Below, piece by piece: positions 10,642-20,058 of a stretch of DNA of 20,606 bases. Every line of letters begins with the position of its first letter. Position 1 is the stretch's first letter. A program made the translations under genes and the position numbers. Source of the DNA: Oppiella nova (Eukaryota > Arthropoda > Arachnida > Sarcoptiformes > Oppiidae); NCBI GenBank assembly GCA_905397405.1, contig CAJPVJ010000769.1, positions 1 through 20,606 on the forward strand, written 5' to 3'. The notes beneath the pieces are model-generated. The model had not been told where the DNA came from, made no database searches, and saw only the letters and a list, made by a program, of their open reading frames with translations.

Positions 10642-13262
10642 TGTTGGGGTGGATGTAGTGTTTTGAGAGCAAACAATAGGAATTAAAGGGAACGTGAATG
10701 CAAACAATGAGAGATGAGATGATTTGGTGAGCGATGAGCTCTTAATTATAATAATTTCCTGTCAGTAATTTGCATCCGTCGAGGAAAGGCTGGTTGTGAG
10801 CACTAATAGCTATTAGCTATGCATAACATCCATTAATCCCATGGCAGTAATGGATAGCAAAGACAAAACATTGCATTCTTTATAGCCATAGCAAACATTA
10901 ATTAAGTCTAATGTCTAATAGTCTAATGCCTTCAATAATACGCTCTTTCAATATATTATTAAATATCAAAACTGCTATTATTATAATTAAGTGCTTTGTT
11001 TATATACAGTACTGTGTTTACAGTCGACTACTATTCACACAATTCTGTCGTATTTTTATTAAAATATATTTATCGATAAGTTATTAGTTATTATTTTATA
11101 TGTTTGCTTAATACATTACTGAAATATTAATTTTATTACTGAAATACAGTGTGCATCATAACTCAATTCCTTTATAATAATATTTATTGTAATTAATTTA
11201 TTTATAAATATTCTGTAAATTAATGTTTATTTTGTTCACACTTTTGATATGATATAAAGTGTTCGCAGTGTTGAGAATTATGCACTATATCTCATATTTA
11301 ACTCAAATTAGATAAAATATTCATTAAATTATAATTATTCTTTTGACCAGCAAGATTTTATCAATACTAATAGTTGCATGATAAGTTATATTTTTAAATA
11401 TTCAGATTATTAAAAATATTTTCAAAAATAAGTTCAATAAATAAATTATAACTAAGAATGAAAAAAGTGGGTATCATTAAATGAATGACCCCTCAGATTA
11501 GTATAGTAATTTTTAAAAATAATCACTTTTGTCAGAATAGTTATTAATGCATTGAAAATTCATTTTAATTTTATATACTCTTACCTGATTCATTTAACAT
11601 TAAAATTAAATATCGTAATAGTTAGAGAATATTGCATCTTGTACAGTATAAGCTCACAATTATAAAACATATAAGATCTAAATCAAATAGTAGTTAGTAA
11701 ATATAGTAACGTTGATACATTTATTTAAAGATATATATATATATATATACATATATATTACATATACATATATTATACATATATTTAAAGAAAACTACAA
11801 ATTGTTTAAAGTGAAAAAATCAAAATTATTTTGTAGCCATCTGTTAAAAACTACTTATTATTGAGAGAAAATCAGTTGCTTATTGTCTATCAATTTGAGG
11901 CTTTCATTCTCAAGTGGTTAAGACTTGATGTGTTAATTTTGATCGCGAATGTTTATTTTGTTCACACTTTTGATATGATATAAAGTGTTCGCAGTGTTGA
12001 GAATTATGCACTATATCTCATATTTAACTCAAATTAGATAAAATATTCATTAAATTATAATTATTCTTTTGACCAGTAAGATATTATCAATACTAGTAGT
12101 TGCATGATAAGTTGTATTTTAAAATATTCAGATTATTACAAATATTTTCAAAAATAAGTTCAATAAATAAATCATAACTAGGAATGAAAAAATTGGGTAT
12201 CCATTAAATGAATGAACCCTCAAATATTATAAATTATTAGTATATTAATTTTTAAAAATAATAACTTTTGTCAGAATAGTTATTAATGCATTTAAAAGTC
12301 ATTTTAATTTTATATACTCATACCTGATTCATTTAACATTAAAATTAAATATCGTAATAATTAGAGAATATTGCATCTTGTACAGTATAAGCTCACAATT
12401 ATAAAACATATAAGATCTAAATGAAATATTAGTTAGTAAATATAGTAACGTTGACACACAAATTTCATATATTTAAAGAAAACTACAAATTGTTTAAAGT
12501 GAAAAAATGAAAATTATTTTGTAGCCATCTGTTAAAAACTACTTATTATTGAGAGAAAATCAGTTGCTTATTGTCTATCAATTTGAGGCTTTCATTCTCA
12601 AGTGGTTAAGACTTGATGTGTTAATTTTGATCGCGAATCTGCTACTAATATATCATATCTACTCTAATACTAATTGATTTTTCAGAAAACAACAGTTATT
12701 ATCGTTATCTGAAACTCATGTCATTCAAACTTATCGATTATTTCTGAACTGAACTAATATTATATATTCTTTTGTTTAATAAATGGCATTAAAAGCAAAT
12801 AAATTGTGATTTTAGGTTAAAATATGGTTTCAAAACCGGCGAATGAAATGGAAACGGAGTAAAAAAGCTCACAACGAGTCCAAACAAAAGTGTGACACAA
12901 ATAGCAATAGCAATGATCACAAACCAAACAACAGCTTATCCTCTCATTCAGACCCAAAATCAAACCATTCACTCAATGAATGCGTTTCTGATAAGCCGTC
13001 AAAAATGCAAACTTCATTCACGAGTAGCTCTTCAGCCGAACATTCCTCCAAGTCTTCGAAATGCACGCCATTAGACACGACAGCCTCATCTGCAAGTACA
13101 TCGTCTCCATGTCCTCCAGTGACCGGTTGGACAGGCGTTTCACGACATTTGGCTGAATGCGGCAGAAGTGCAACAAATCTAATGACAAACTCTTATCCAA
13201 TCACTTCTTCGAGTAGTCATTCAGTAGTGACGGAAACGTTTTACAGGCCTTACGTTAGTTGA
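5531..13262 (+). CDS. exex: Mnx/extra-extra homeobox transcription factor, complete three-exon gene
   Basis: Joining 5531-6206, 9626-9786 and 12816-13262 gives one 1284-nt reading frame encoding 427 residues. Order of parts: Ser/Pro-rich N-terminus with NFCIDALLA at 33-41, Ala run at 140-144, [13 protein letters not shown] before the homeodomain, homeodomain at 236-295, Ser-rich tail. From memory, the homeodomain differs from vertebrate MNX1 (HB9) at only about four positions, and [15 protein letters not shown] plus [14 protein letters not shown] is diagnostic for the family. Mnx proteins are nuclear DNA-binding repressors that, in flies and vertebrates, specify motor neurons. The NFxIDALLA motif resembles the eh1 motif that recruits Groucho. 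The recognition helix has I47, Q50, N51 and M54, and arm residues R2, R3 and R5 are present. The homeodomain intron sits between residues 44 and 45, a site shared by many ANTP-class genes. Nothing suggests a pseudogene. Confidence 0.96.
7868..7911. repeat. (GA)n microsatellite with one GC interruption
   Basis: About 44 bp of GA with C in place of A at 7889. It accounts for the RERERERE tail of an apparent 94-codon reading frame here, which has no other coding character. Confidence 0.95.
8878..8949. repeat. 9-bp minisatellite, about 8 units (consensus CTCTGTTAG)
   Basis: Eight successive 9-bp units can be read: two exact CTCTGTTAG units (8905-8922) flanked by CACTGTTAG, CACAGTTAG, CTCTATTGG and outer degenerate forms. 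A further run of CTGTAGTGATG-like units follows to about 8980. Because the period is a multiple of three it holds a frame open on the minus strand and creates an LTELTEL-type peptide. I treat that as a repeat artefact. Confidence 0.85.
9626..9786 (+). CDS. exex: exex exon 2: homeodomain residues 1-44
   Basis: This exon falls between an acceptor ending TTATAG at 9625 and a donor GTAACC at 9787. Its first two bases complete the Gly codon begun in exon 1, then 53 codons follow (residues 227-279), ending in phase 0. It encodes the flexible linker PAQAAVIGK, the N-terminal arm (TRRPRTAF), helix 1 ([11 protein letters not shown]), the loop with NKYLSRPKR, helix 2 and the start of helix 3 (LTETQ). 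CGACTAAG at 9600-9607 is a plausible branch point. The exon is G+C-rich against its flanks and is too short to stand out as a long reading frame, so only the motif reveals it. Confidence 0.95.
10408..10499. repeat. Imperfect GA-rich block (~92 bp)
   Basis: Purine-only apart from one C: long GA runs broken by GGGA and GGAAGAGGA units. The inner GAGGAAGAG unit is itself doubled, so the block grew by more than simple dinucleotide slippage. Confidence 0.95.
10603..10641. repeat. GA microsatellite
   Basis: AGAGAAGAGAGG followed by an uninterrupted GA run of about 28 bp. It lies about 100 bp after the larger GA-rich block in the same intron. Confidence 0.95.
11222..11947. repeat. Direct tandem duplication, copy 1 (726 bp)
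   Basis: The first ~125 bp (beginning AATGTTTATTTTGTTCACAC) recur without a change at 11948, immediately next to this copy, and similarity continues to the end of the unit. This copy is longer because of a TA-rich microsatellite at about 11731-11785 that copy 2 lacks. It carries a 6-bp stem, 7-nt loop hairpin (CAAGT..ACTTG) at 11910-11928 near its end. There is no reading frame and no terminal inverted repeat, so it is not a recognisable transposon. Confidence 0.95.
11731..11785. repeat. TA-rich microsatellite inside duplication copy 1
   Basis: (AT)n followed by ACATATAT/ATTACATA variants. Copy 2 has only a short CATATATTT at the matching place, so the array expanded in copy 1 or was lost from copy 2 after duplication. 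Confidence 0.85.
11948..12638. repeat. Direct tandem duplication, copy 2 (691 bp)
   Basis: This copy abuts copy 1. By eye it is about 95-97% identical outside two length differences: it lacks the TA microsatellite and has about 12 extra bases near 12218-12240. The last ~150 bp are almost unchanged, including the hairpin at 12598-12616 and the closing GATCGCGAAT. Copy 1's start, the junction and copy 2's end share only the three bases AAT, which suits duplication through short homology. Confidence 0.95.
12816..13262 (+). CDS. exex: exex exon 3: recognition helix, nuclear-localisation motif and Ser-rich tail
   Basis: The acceptor ends TTTTAG at 12815. The exon opens in phase 0 with [18 protein letters not shown] (residues 280-297), the DNA-recognition helix followed by a basic stretch that usually serves as nuclear-localisation signal. 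Trp283, Phe284 and Asn286 are homeodomain positions 48, 49 and 51. The remaining ~130 residues are Ser/Asn/Thr/Pro-rich, unlike the acidic tail I recall for vertebrate MNX1, and end FYRPYVS at the TGA at 13260-13262. A start at the internal Met (12843) would lack the homeodomain helix and is not credible. Confidence 0.95.
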   Translation, partial: VKIWFQNRRMKWKRSKKAHNESKQKCDTNSNSNDHKPNNSLSSHSDPKSNHSLNECVSDKPSKMQTSFTSSSSAEHSSKSSKCTPLDTTASSASTSSPCPPVTGWTGVSRHLAECGRSATNLMTNSYPITSSSSHSVVTETFYRPYVS

Positions 13263-14120
13263 GAAATGAATGTTTATTTATCAAATTTCAAATCAGATCC
13301 ACTTTTTCTCATTAAATAAGTATAAAATGTAATATAAATTTGTCAATACTTTCATCCTTTTTATGAACTAACACTATATAACATTGTGTATAGAAAAAAG
13401 CGCTACTGATATATATTATATTTTACACTTTTGTGTATGTTAGTATAAGAATTTAAGTTACTGTAAAACAACTGAATTAAGTTATTGACAACCGGTCACA
13501 AAGCGATAAAGGAGATAAAAGACCCACTTGTATGAAATTCAAACCATTATATGTATGTCTTTGAGCTACACGAACCTATTTTACAATATTTGTGAGTAAA
13601 CAACGAGTATTCAGTAGGGAAGTCGTGTTAACGGAGTTATCTCTTGTGTAATATAACAAAAGTCTATTATCGGTAAGTTTGTTTAGAGTAAGTTATTGGT
13701 ATAAAAGTAAATAAATTAATTTTCATTTTTTTGTCATTAATTTTTCTTTTTTAGAGAATATAAGCGAACAATGGTTAGCAGTTATCTAATGAAAGGATTA
13801 CTAACGTAAATATGAAAGTAGAGAACTAAAGTAATTATGGGCAGTGGGGGCTCTATATAGAGTTAGTAATCAGTTAGTTTATTTCATTTGTGTGTATATT
13901 ACGACCGAGTCACAGTAATCTAACGATTTATCTTTAATTAGATATATTAATATTTAGTAAGAGATATAAAGTAAATATAAATATACAAATGATATTAAAA
14001 TACAGAATCTATAATATTATGATTTTTTGTGTGAACTTATTTTGTGACATAAATATTACTTAATTTATTATAACTTCATTTTTGTATAAATTAATACCAA
14101 TAATACCAATAAATAAAACA
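13263..14120 (+). other. exex: exex 3' UTR and polyadenylation region
   Basis: A+T-rich DNA after the stop. An ATTAAA variant lies at 13311, and the first exact AATAAA is at 13710-13715, followed by a strongly T-rich run to 13755. Another AATAAA is at 14112-14117. The most likely 3' UTR is thus about 470 nt. A perfect palindrome CTCTATATAGAG (13851-13862) lies just beyond. Confidence 0.5.
13710..13715 (+). terminator. exex: Likely exex poly(A) signal AATAAA
   Basis: First exact AATAAA after the stop codon, 447 bp downstream, followed within ~10 bp by TTTTCATTTTTTTG and TTTTTCTTTTTT, a good U-rich downstream element. Confidence 0.5.
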
Positions 14121-15418
14121 GTTGGCAATAACTAAACTTTGAAATTTTAATTATTTAATTATGAATATTGAATAAAAATAAGTAAATATCAAGAATATGA
14201 ATAATCTTATTTGAAAATAGTGTAAATTATGCGTATAGTGTATATCACTATTTAATTGTTATTATAGTACTATATTTGTTGTTTGTGTTTGTACTAACTT
14301 AAACAATAATTTCATAAAATTTATAAACTACAGTAGTATGGTACAGTATTACTTAATTAAGTATAAGAATCTAAATTCGTACAATATTTTGGAGTTAAGT
14401 AGAAAATAAGAAGAGATTGAAGGATAGTTAGTTACAAATAATTTAACAAAATATTGATTTATTGTTCTGAAGCTAAAGAAGTAATAATATGATTAGGAGA
14501 GAGAGAGAGAGAGAGAGAGAGATAGCTTAGTTGAACACATTTTTTGAGTCCCATAATTGGGTGATTTGGTGCACATATAACCAGATTAGTGGCCAAATGC
14601 CTAATTAGAAGCTGTCGAGCAATCGAGCAATTGCTGCAAATTGTGTTAACTATTGATCTAAAGTTATATACATTGAGTCACTGCTAATGAGATGCTTATA
14701 ATGGAGAGAAAGTTCACAAATGAAAGCGATAAGCGTTTTGTAGCACTTTATGGCATTTTATAGCACCACTGAGATCTCATTTGCATACATTAGGATGAGT
14801 TAAGACTAGCCAACTCTACAGCCCAAGCCTACCCATCCCTAAGCATTAGTCAAGCATTTGATTGCAATGCAAGCATTTAGAGCATTGAATTGAACGCAAC
14901 AAACTCTACATCTTTTTACTCATAATTTTTGCTACAAATGACTTCAAATAACTTATTTTAATTTGTGTAATGCTTTCGATGACTGAGCAACAAAATATAA
15001 ATTTGTTTAATATTCAAAATACGGTCAATAAAAGAGAGTATAATTTGTGACATAAATTCAATTTGAGAAAATTTGTCAAATTTAACGCCTCATGAAATCC
15101 TCGTTTGGTTTGCCATTTAATCGTCCGATTGGTTCACATTTAAAGCCATCACTAAATTAACGCTAACTTTTAGGGACACAAAACGGGAATCACATTAATT
15201 ACATGTGTTTTGTTAGAGTGAACCCAATCTTATAATGCATTATATTATTAATCTCTCTATTGGTATATACAGTACTAAACTATTTACAGTACTTCCAGTC
15301 CATAAGCATCGAAACGATTGGAGACCAATACTAAACAGTCAAACACTGAAACGTTGGCTTAGATTTAATTAAGTGACGTTCGGTTCCAAGTTTTGCACTT
15401 TTGCTCCTCTTTTTGTTT

Positions 15419-15419
<1 letters not shown>
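14121..15419. other. A+T-rich DNA downstream of exex, no gene seen
   Basis: No reading frame or exon-like island. It holds one GA microsatellite (14497-14522) and several copies of the short motif ACAGTA(C) (for example 14343, 15270 and 15285) that also occurs in intron 2. No function can be assigned. Confidence 0.5.
14497..14522. repeat. (GA)13 microsatellite
   Basis: Uninterrupted GA run of 26 bp in A+T-rich DNA about 1.2 kb after the exex stop codon. Confidence 0.95.

Positions 15420-15451
<32 letters not shown>
15420..15451. repeat. (CT)n tract, left arm of a CT/GA inverted pair
   Basis: Uninterrupted CT run of about 31 bp, which is the reverse complement of the GA run at 15513-15543. 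Confidence 0.95.
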
Positions 15452-15452
<1 letters not shown>

Positions 15453-15507
15453 CATTAACAGTAAAGATCGATCAGACTAACAGAGGATTTGTAGGGGAAG
15501 GGAAGGG

Positions 15508-15509
<2 letters not shown>

Positions 15510-15543
<34 letters not shown>
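15510..15543. repeat. (GA)n tract, right arm of a CT/GA inverted pair
   Basis: GA run of about 31 bp preceded by GGGGAAGGGAAGGGAAGAGG. With the CT run at 15420-15450 it forms perfect arms of about 31 bp around a loop of about 62 bp, able to fold as a long hairpin in RNA or single-stranded DNA. Confidence 0.95.
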
Positions 15544-15547
<4 letters not shown>

Positions 15548-15796
15548 CAGTGGTATGGCAGGCATGAGAGGCATCAGTAGATGACTAGATGTTGATTGGC
15601 CTTCGTTTAGTGGCCCCATTGTGTCATCCCTGGAGCCCAACTCCCAAATGTAAGTTAGTATTTACGCCACAGTTTCCACAATCATCTCCAATCGATATCT
15701 TGTTTGAAGCAATTAGAAAATTACATTAAATATGTTGTGCCAAAACCCAACTCAAGTCGGCACTCGGAGTGAGTATGGTCGGGCGTCACGTGTCAT

Positions 15797-15838
15797 CTCC
15801 GTAACCTCCGTACCTAACATACCTAACGTACCTACCGT
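15797..15838. repeat. Degenerate 9-bp tandem repeat (CTAACGTAC-like)
   Basis: Successive units CTCCGTAAC, CTCCGTAC, CTAACATAC, CTAACGTAC and CTACCGT can be read; one is a base short. Confidence 0.65.
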
Positions 15839-15965
15839 GTTTAATGAGGATATCGGCTATCGTCAGTTTCTGTTAACATACCAGACAACTGCGCAAAGCA
15901 TTGCATCAATGGGTGAAATGTAGTGAATGTCAGAAATACAACAGTAATACCAATGATGCGGGAAT

Positions 15966-16010
15966 GGCAGGGATGGTAGCAGTTCAGGCAGGGATGGTAG
16001 CAGTTCAGGC
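15966..16010. repeat. 21-bp tandem repeat, 2.1 copies
   Basis: GGCAGGGATGGTAGCAGTTCA occupies 15966-15986 and again 15987-16007 without a mismatch, followed by the first bases of a third unit. This produces a doubled Cys/His peptide (CLNCYHP) in a minus-strand frame, which I take as fortuitous. Confidence 0.95.
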
Positions 16011-16070
16011 ATACTTCCGTTATTACGGCAGAGATTGACTCAGAATTATGCCGTATTTGAACTTTTCTCA

Positions 16071-17690
16071 AACGAAAGCAACGTTGTCTTATACACTAAC
16101 GGAAATTACATAACTAACTTAAGTTCAGTGCTTAAGTCTGCTTTCTATATGTGAGCGAATCAGCCAAACAGCCAAACGTACGGTGCGTTTGCTTAACTCA
16201 AACTCAAATATCATAAATGTATTGCCATTTGAGTTAACAATTGTGATGAGATGTTTCCCTTCGGACGAATTGCACCAAATAAGCCATTATTACTCTTGCG
16301 ATCAAATCTTTTTATTTTCTTATAAGAGTTAACAAAAAAATGTCAAAACAAATGATTCGTAATATTGAGGCAATCATTTGGCTTTGACTTCAATCAACTC
16401 AATAATAATAACAATAACTAGACTTCAAGAATATAGACAATCACTTCTTTGATTGCAATGAACTTTCATTTATCTCACTTTACTCTACATTCTCTTAATA
16501 CAAATCAATTTATTCAGCAATTTTGCTATTTCTTAGTCTATTTTCATATCCAATACGTTATTAAGGGAATTCATCTATTTTTAATCTTTTAACACTTAAT
16601 TAGAAATGCCATTTGAATATTATTTGCAACACAGATCAAATTCATATTTAACTTATAATATTCAGTATTATATGGCTTTGTTAAATGAATATTCAGAATT
16701 TGTCAAATTATTTATTTAAATATTAAATTAGAAATTTCCCAAAACTATGATAATTAAGTTCATTTGAAAGTGTTTCAAAGCTGCAAGTGTTTTATAATTT
16801 GGTAAAACTCTAAGGATTGCGATATTGACTTTTGAATGAATAGTCGTATATTTCAAAGTGTATGTAAAGAATATATATTTATATTGTATTACAGAATACA
16901 TTATATAAAGACGAGAAAATATATCCAAAATGCTTTCTCTGTCTAAAGAAATCACAATATTGCACAGGGTTTTAAGATATTGAAATCATTTTATAAATAA
17001 GTATACTAGTATCCTGTATAAAACAATAGTAATGTTTTTATATTTTGAATAAAATAAAACAAGAGTTTAATATTATTATGATCATTTTTTGCTTTACAAC
17101 ATAATTTGTAATTAAGTTTTAGAGCTAAAGAATAATGATTATTTAATAATTATAATACAACTTATTTAATATTTAAATCTATTTACAACCTGTTTTTATT
17201 ATACATAAGTCATAATTTTTAAAAATATTCAGATTCATTTAATTTACACATTGAATTGTAAGTAGACTATACTAACATATACTAATCAATAAATATACTG
17301 CAGTTTCAAACAAATTAATTAATTAAATTTTAAAAACATATAAAATATAAAATGTAAAAATATTAAAACACAATTTATAAATTTGAATAAAATAATAAGT
17401 TTATTTAAATCATAGATCCCAAAGTATTTTTCATTTCAAGAGATCATTTGTTATTCAAAATTATAGATTTGAGTCAAGAATTGATAACATATTGAATATT
17501 TTCATGAAGAAGTGATACCTTTACTCTAATACTGATATATTTGTGCGGAAAGTGTGCTGAGGAGCACAAGTATGTAATGTTAAGAATCTGCATAAATCTT
17601 TCAATTTATTCGTATATTGTTAGTGAAGTATGCGTTGAATATGATATGAAAACCGCATCCCTGTCTTGATTTATAATCTGTTGTATCAAA
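16071..17690. other. A+T-rich intergenic DNA, nothing recognised
   Basis: No coding-like frame, no RNA gene and no sizeable repeat was seen. A doubled CAGCCAAA and a small CAAACG..CGTTTG inverted repeat lie near 16160-16192. The 75-codon minus-strand frame at 16728-16955 is A+T-rich low-complexity sequence and is not supported. Confidence 0.5.
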
Positions 17691-17767
17691 CGCTAAGGTT
17701 TTGGGTCTCAGGAGTGGTAGACATATATGAGTGCATAAATTGATGCGCTGGAGAAGAGCTGAGAGCG

Positions 17768-18190
17768 ATGTTGGCATACATTTACATAAACCAATTTATT
17801 GTCAACTCAGAGCACTGGTACGCGACAACCAGGCCTAACGAAGCGTACATTACAGCACACAGTCATAGACCTACCACTCATGCCGTACAGGCTTTCACTT
17901 TACGGACCATCAAAGAGACAAACTTAACATACTGTTCCCCGCAAACCGGCAGCCCATACAACCGATACACTTTCTTACCATCAAATACTCCTCAAAGCAT
18001 TTGGCATTTGGGCGGAGAAATGATAATACTTTCGGTAGCCATAGGGGAGGCGTCTATTCCTGTGCCTATGCTTCAAGGAATTCATTGCATACTGAACCCA
18101 CTTATATTGATTTCTAGTGAAAAGGCAGTAACTGTTTGTTACATTCACTCACATATTATGGACTATAGCTGTAATATTATACCAGAATAA
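17768..18190 (+). CDS. Unrecognised 140-codon ORF in an isolated G+C-rich patch (doubtful)
   Basis: The frame runs from ATG at 17768 to TAA at 18188-18190. By hand count the middle of the patch (17821-18060) is about 45-52% G+C, while flanking kilobases are far more A+T-rich, a contrast shared here only by exons and repeats. The predicted protein has no repeats, no signal peptide, one weak hydrophobic stretch (residues ~104-116) and no motif that I recognise. The minus strand of the same patch is also partly open (17878-17991) and reads a plausible peptide containing KKVYRLYGLPVCGEQYV, so the coding strand, if any, is unresolved. It could be a small lineage-specific gene, an exon of a non-coding RNA or an eroded repeat. 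Confidence 0.2.
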   Translation: MLAYIYINQFIVNSEHWYATTRPNEAYITAHSHRPTTHAVQAFTLRTIKETNLTYCSPQTGSPYNRYTFLPSNTPQSIWHLGGEMIILSVAIGEASIPVPMLQGIHCILNPLILISSEKAVTVCYIHSHIMDYSCNIIPE

Positions 18191-20058
18191 GAAGTGTCTC
18201 AATTGTACACTACTTTTGCTAACTCTATAAAATTCTTACAATTTATATAACATTTTCAAAATATATATTTTAGTAATTGCTTTCAAAAGATTTGGTGTGA
18301 TTTTTAACGTTTTTGAAACTCAATTTTAAGTAAATGTACAAAACATTCAGAACTTCAAATATTACTTACATTTTCACATTTATTACATTTAATTTAAATG
18401 CTCAATTAAATTATTGCACTAAATCTTAGCTGATTATTTAATTGAGAATCATTGGAAACATATTAAATAATGATACATTAAAATAAATGTTAAATATAAT
18501 AAAATGAAAGTTATTTCGAACTGGATGATTGGAGATTTGCATGATTCCATTGATAATAAACAATTTTTAAATAAACATTTTAAAACTCTTCATGTTGATA
18601 TAATTTTTAAAATAATATTCATATTCATTTACTAAAGTACACTTAAGTACAATTATAATTTGTGATTAAAATTGTTATTCCAGTTGTAAGTACCGTATAT
18701 TTTTATATAACTAAATATAAATATAACAAATATTTATAGTTAAAATCTAATTCACTATGATAGTTAAGAATTATATGCAATAGAATTAACTTGATCAAGA
18801 GTCTTAATAAAAAGATTAGTTTGGTAATTCAAAATACAATAGTCTATTGATTACGCTATAAGTCTTATGGGATTCTTAATTAGCGATTTGGATAGGATTT
18901 GAGTAAATGCTTGAATTGTATGAATAAAATGGAGAGTAGAATAAATGTCATTATTAATTGTATTGATAGAAACAAATAATATACTGAAAGTTCAAAATTA
19001 AAAAATATACACAGTAATTAAATTAAAGTTTACAAGAATTATACTATTTATAGGTTTGAATTACACAAATGATTAAGGATTGGTAACAAACTGAACAGAT
19101 TCAGGCCCCTATACAGTATAAGATGTGAGATTCATAATTTTTGAAACTAGAGTCGACATCAAGTTGTTTGTTTTGAATACAAAATTCTGTAATTCTGTGT
19201 TTCAGACAATAACGGCTCACTAATAAATATATCACAATTGTTTTATACAAATTTGAACAATATTTGATTTGTTACTTTTATTTTTATCTTATATTTTGGA
19301 AAATATCTAATTTAAGTTTTAATTAAACAAGTTAATTACTTGAATTTCTCATAAAATTAGTTTCCGGCATTTCGAGCAATATTTGACTAAATTGAGCAAT
19401 ATACAAAGTAGTCAGCAATATGATGCAGTATTTTTAAACCATTTAATAAATATTACGATTAGTATTTTAATCACAAGTGTTTAATTCCAATGTATTTAAA
19501 AAAGACTAGGATTCTTTTAAATAATTTAAAAATTATATATTTGATTGTCAATTTATCATTTTAGTAGAAATTAATTTGTAAATTATTAAAATAAAAATAA
19601 TATACTGTAGTAAATAAATAATGAAATAAGAAAATCATTTAAATAATAGTCTTTAATACATATATAAATGCAAATTCAATTTACAGCTAATCATAAATAT
19701 CTGAATATTAATTAAATTTCCATTTCAATATAAGTCTTAACAGTAAAAAACAATAAGCGTTTAGACATTTGTTATGTTCGTATGAATACACGTATTTATA
19801 AATGATTGGTATAATGAATCAAATAGTATTCAATTGGAAGTAATGTTGTGTTAATGACGACAAATGATTCTTCGGTCGGAATTTCATTCCTTAAACTTTT
19901 GATAACTTATTAACGACTGAACCAAAAGTCTGTCAAATCTTTGGAAGATTTGTTTTATCTGTGCTTTTGAGTTATGAATTGATTTCAATACAGTATAGAA
20001 TGAAATAATAATTAAAATATATTATACTAAACGATCAAAACAATTAGTATTTCGCGAA
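18191..20058. other. A+T-rich DNA, no gene seen
   Basis: No coding-like frame on either strand. A perfect hairpin CAAATCTT-TGG-AAGATTTG lies at 19934-19952 and an octamer-like ATTTGCAT near 18534. If the minus-strand exon to the right is real, its 3' UTR occupies the right end of this stretch. No AATAAA on the minus strand was found close to that exon; only weaker variants are near. Confidence 0.45.

Larger units (their letters stand above)
9787..12815 (+). other. exex: exex intron 2 (3029 bp), interrupting the homeodomain
   Basis: GT..AG intron between GTAACC (9787) and TTTTAG (12815), in phase 0 between homeodomain residues 44 and 45. It contains GA-rich blocks at 10408-10499 and 10603-10641, a palindrome ACAGTACTGT at 11006-11015, and a direct tandem duplication that fills 11222-12638, nearly half of the intron. 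No reading frame of note is present. Confidence 0.92.
15544..16070. other. G+C-richer repeat patch, no supported gene
   Basis: Less A+T-rich than its flanks. It contains a palindromic E-box CACGTG (15787-15792), a degenerate 9-bp repeat around CTAACGTAC (about 15797-15838) and a 21-bp tandem repeat. Reading frames on both strands here (63 and 76 codons) owe their length to repeats with periods divisible by three, and none matches a family I know. Confidence 0.5.

Noticed and set aside
6858-11078. Two exact DREF-type TATCGATA palindromes (6858-6865 and 11071-11078)
   Set aside because: In 20 kb of DNA this rich in A+T about one is expected by chance, and both lie in introns away from any promoter.
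11001-15300. Recurrent TATATACAGTACT-like motif (11001, 15265 and shorter forms elsewhere)
   Set aside because: The shared stretch is only about 13 bp and flanks do not align, so no repeat family or inverted terminal repeat can be claimed.
15455-16071. Small frames of 61-76 codons on both strands
   Set aside because: They are composed of translated GA/CT tracts and 9-bp or 21-bp repeats. The doubled CLNCYHP unit is not a real zinc-binding motif.
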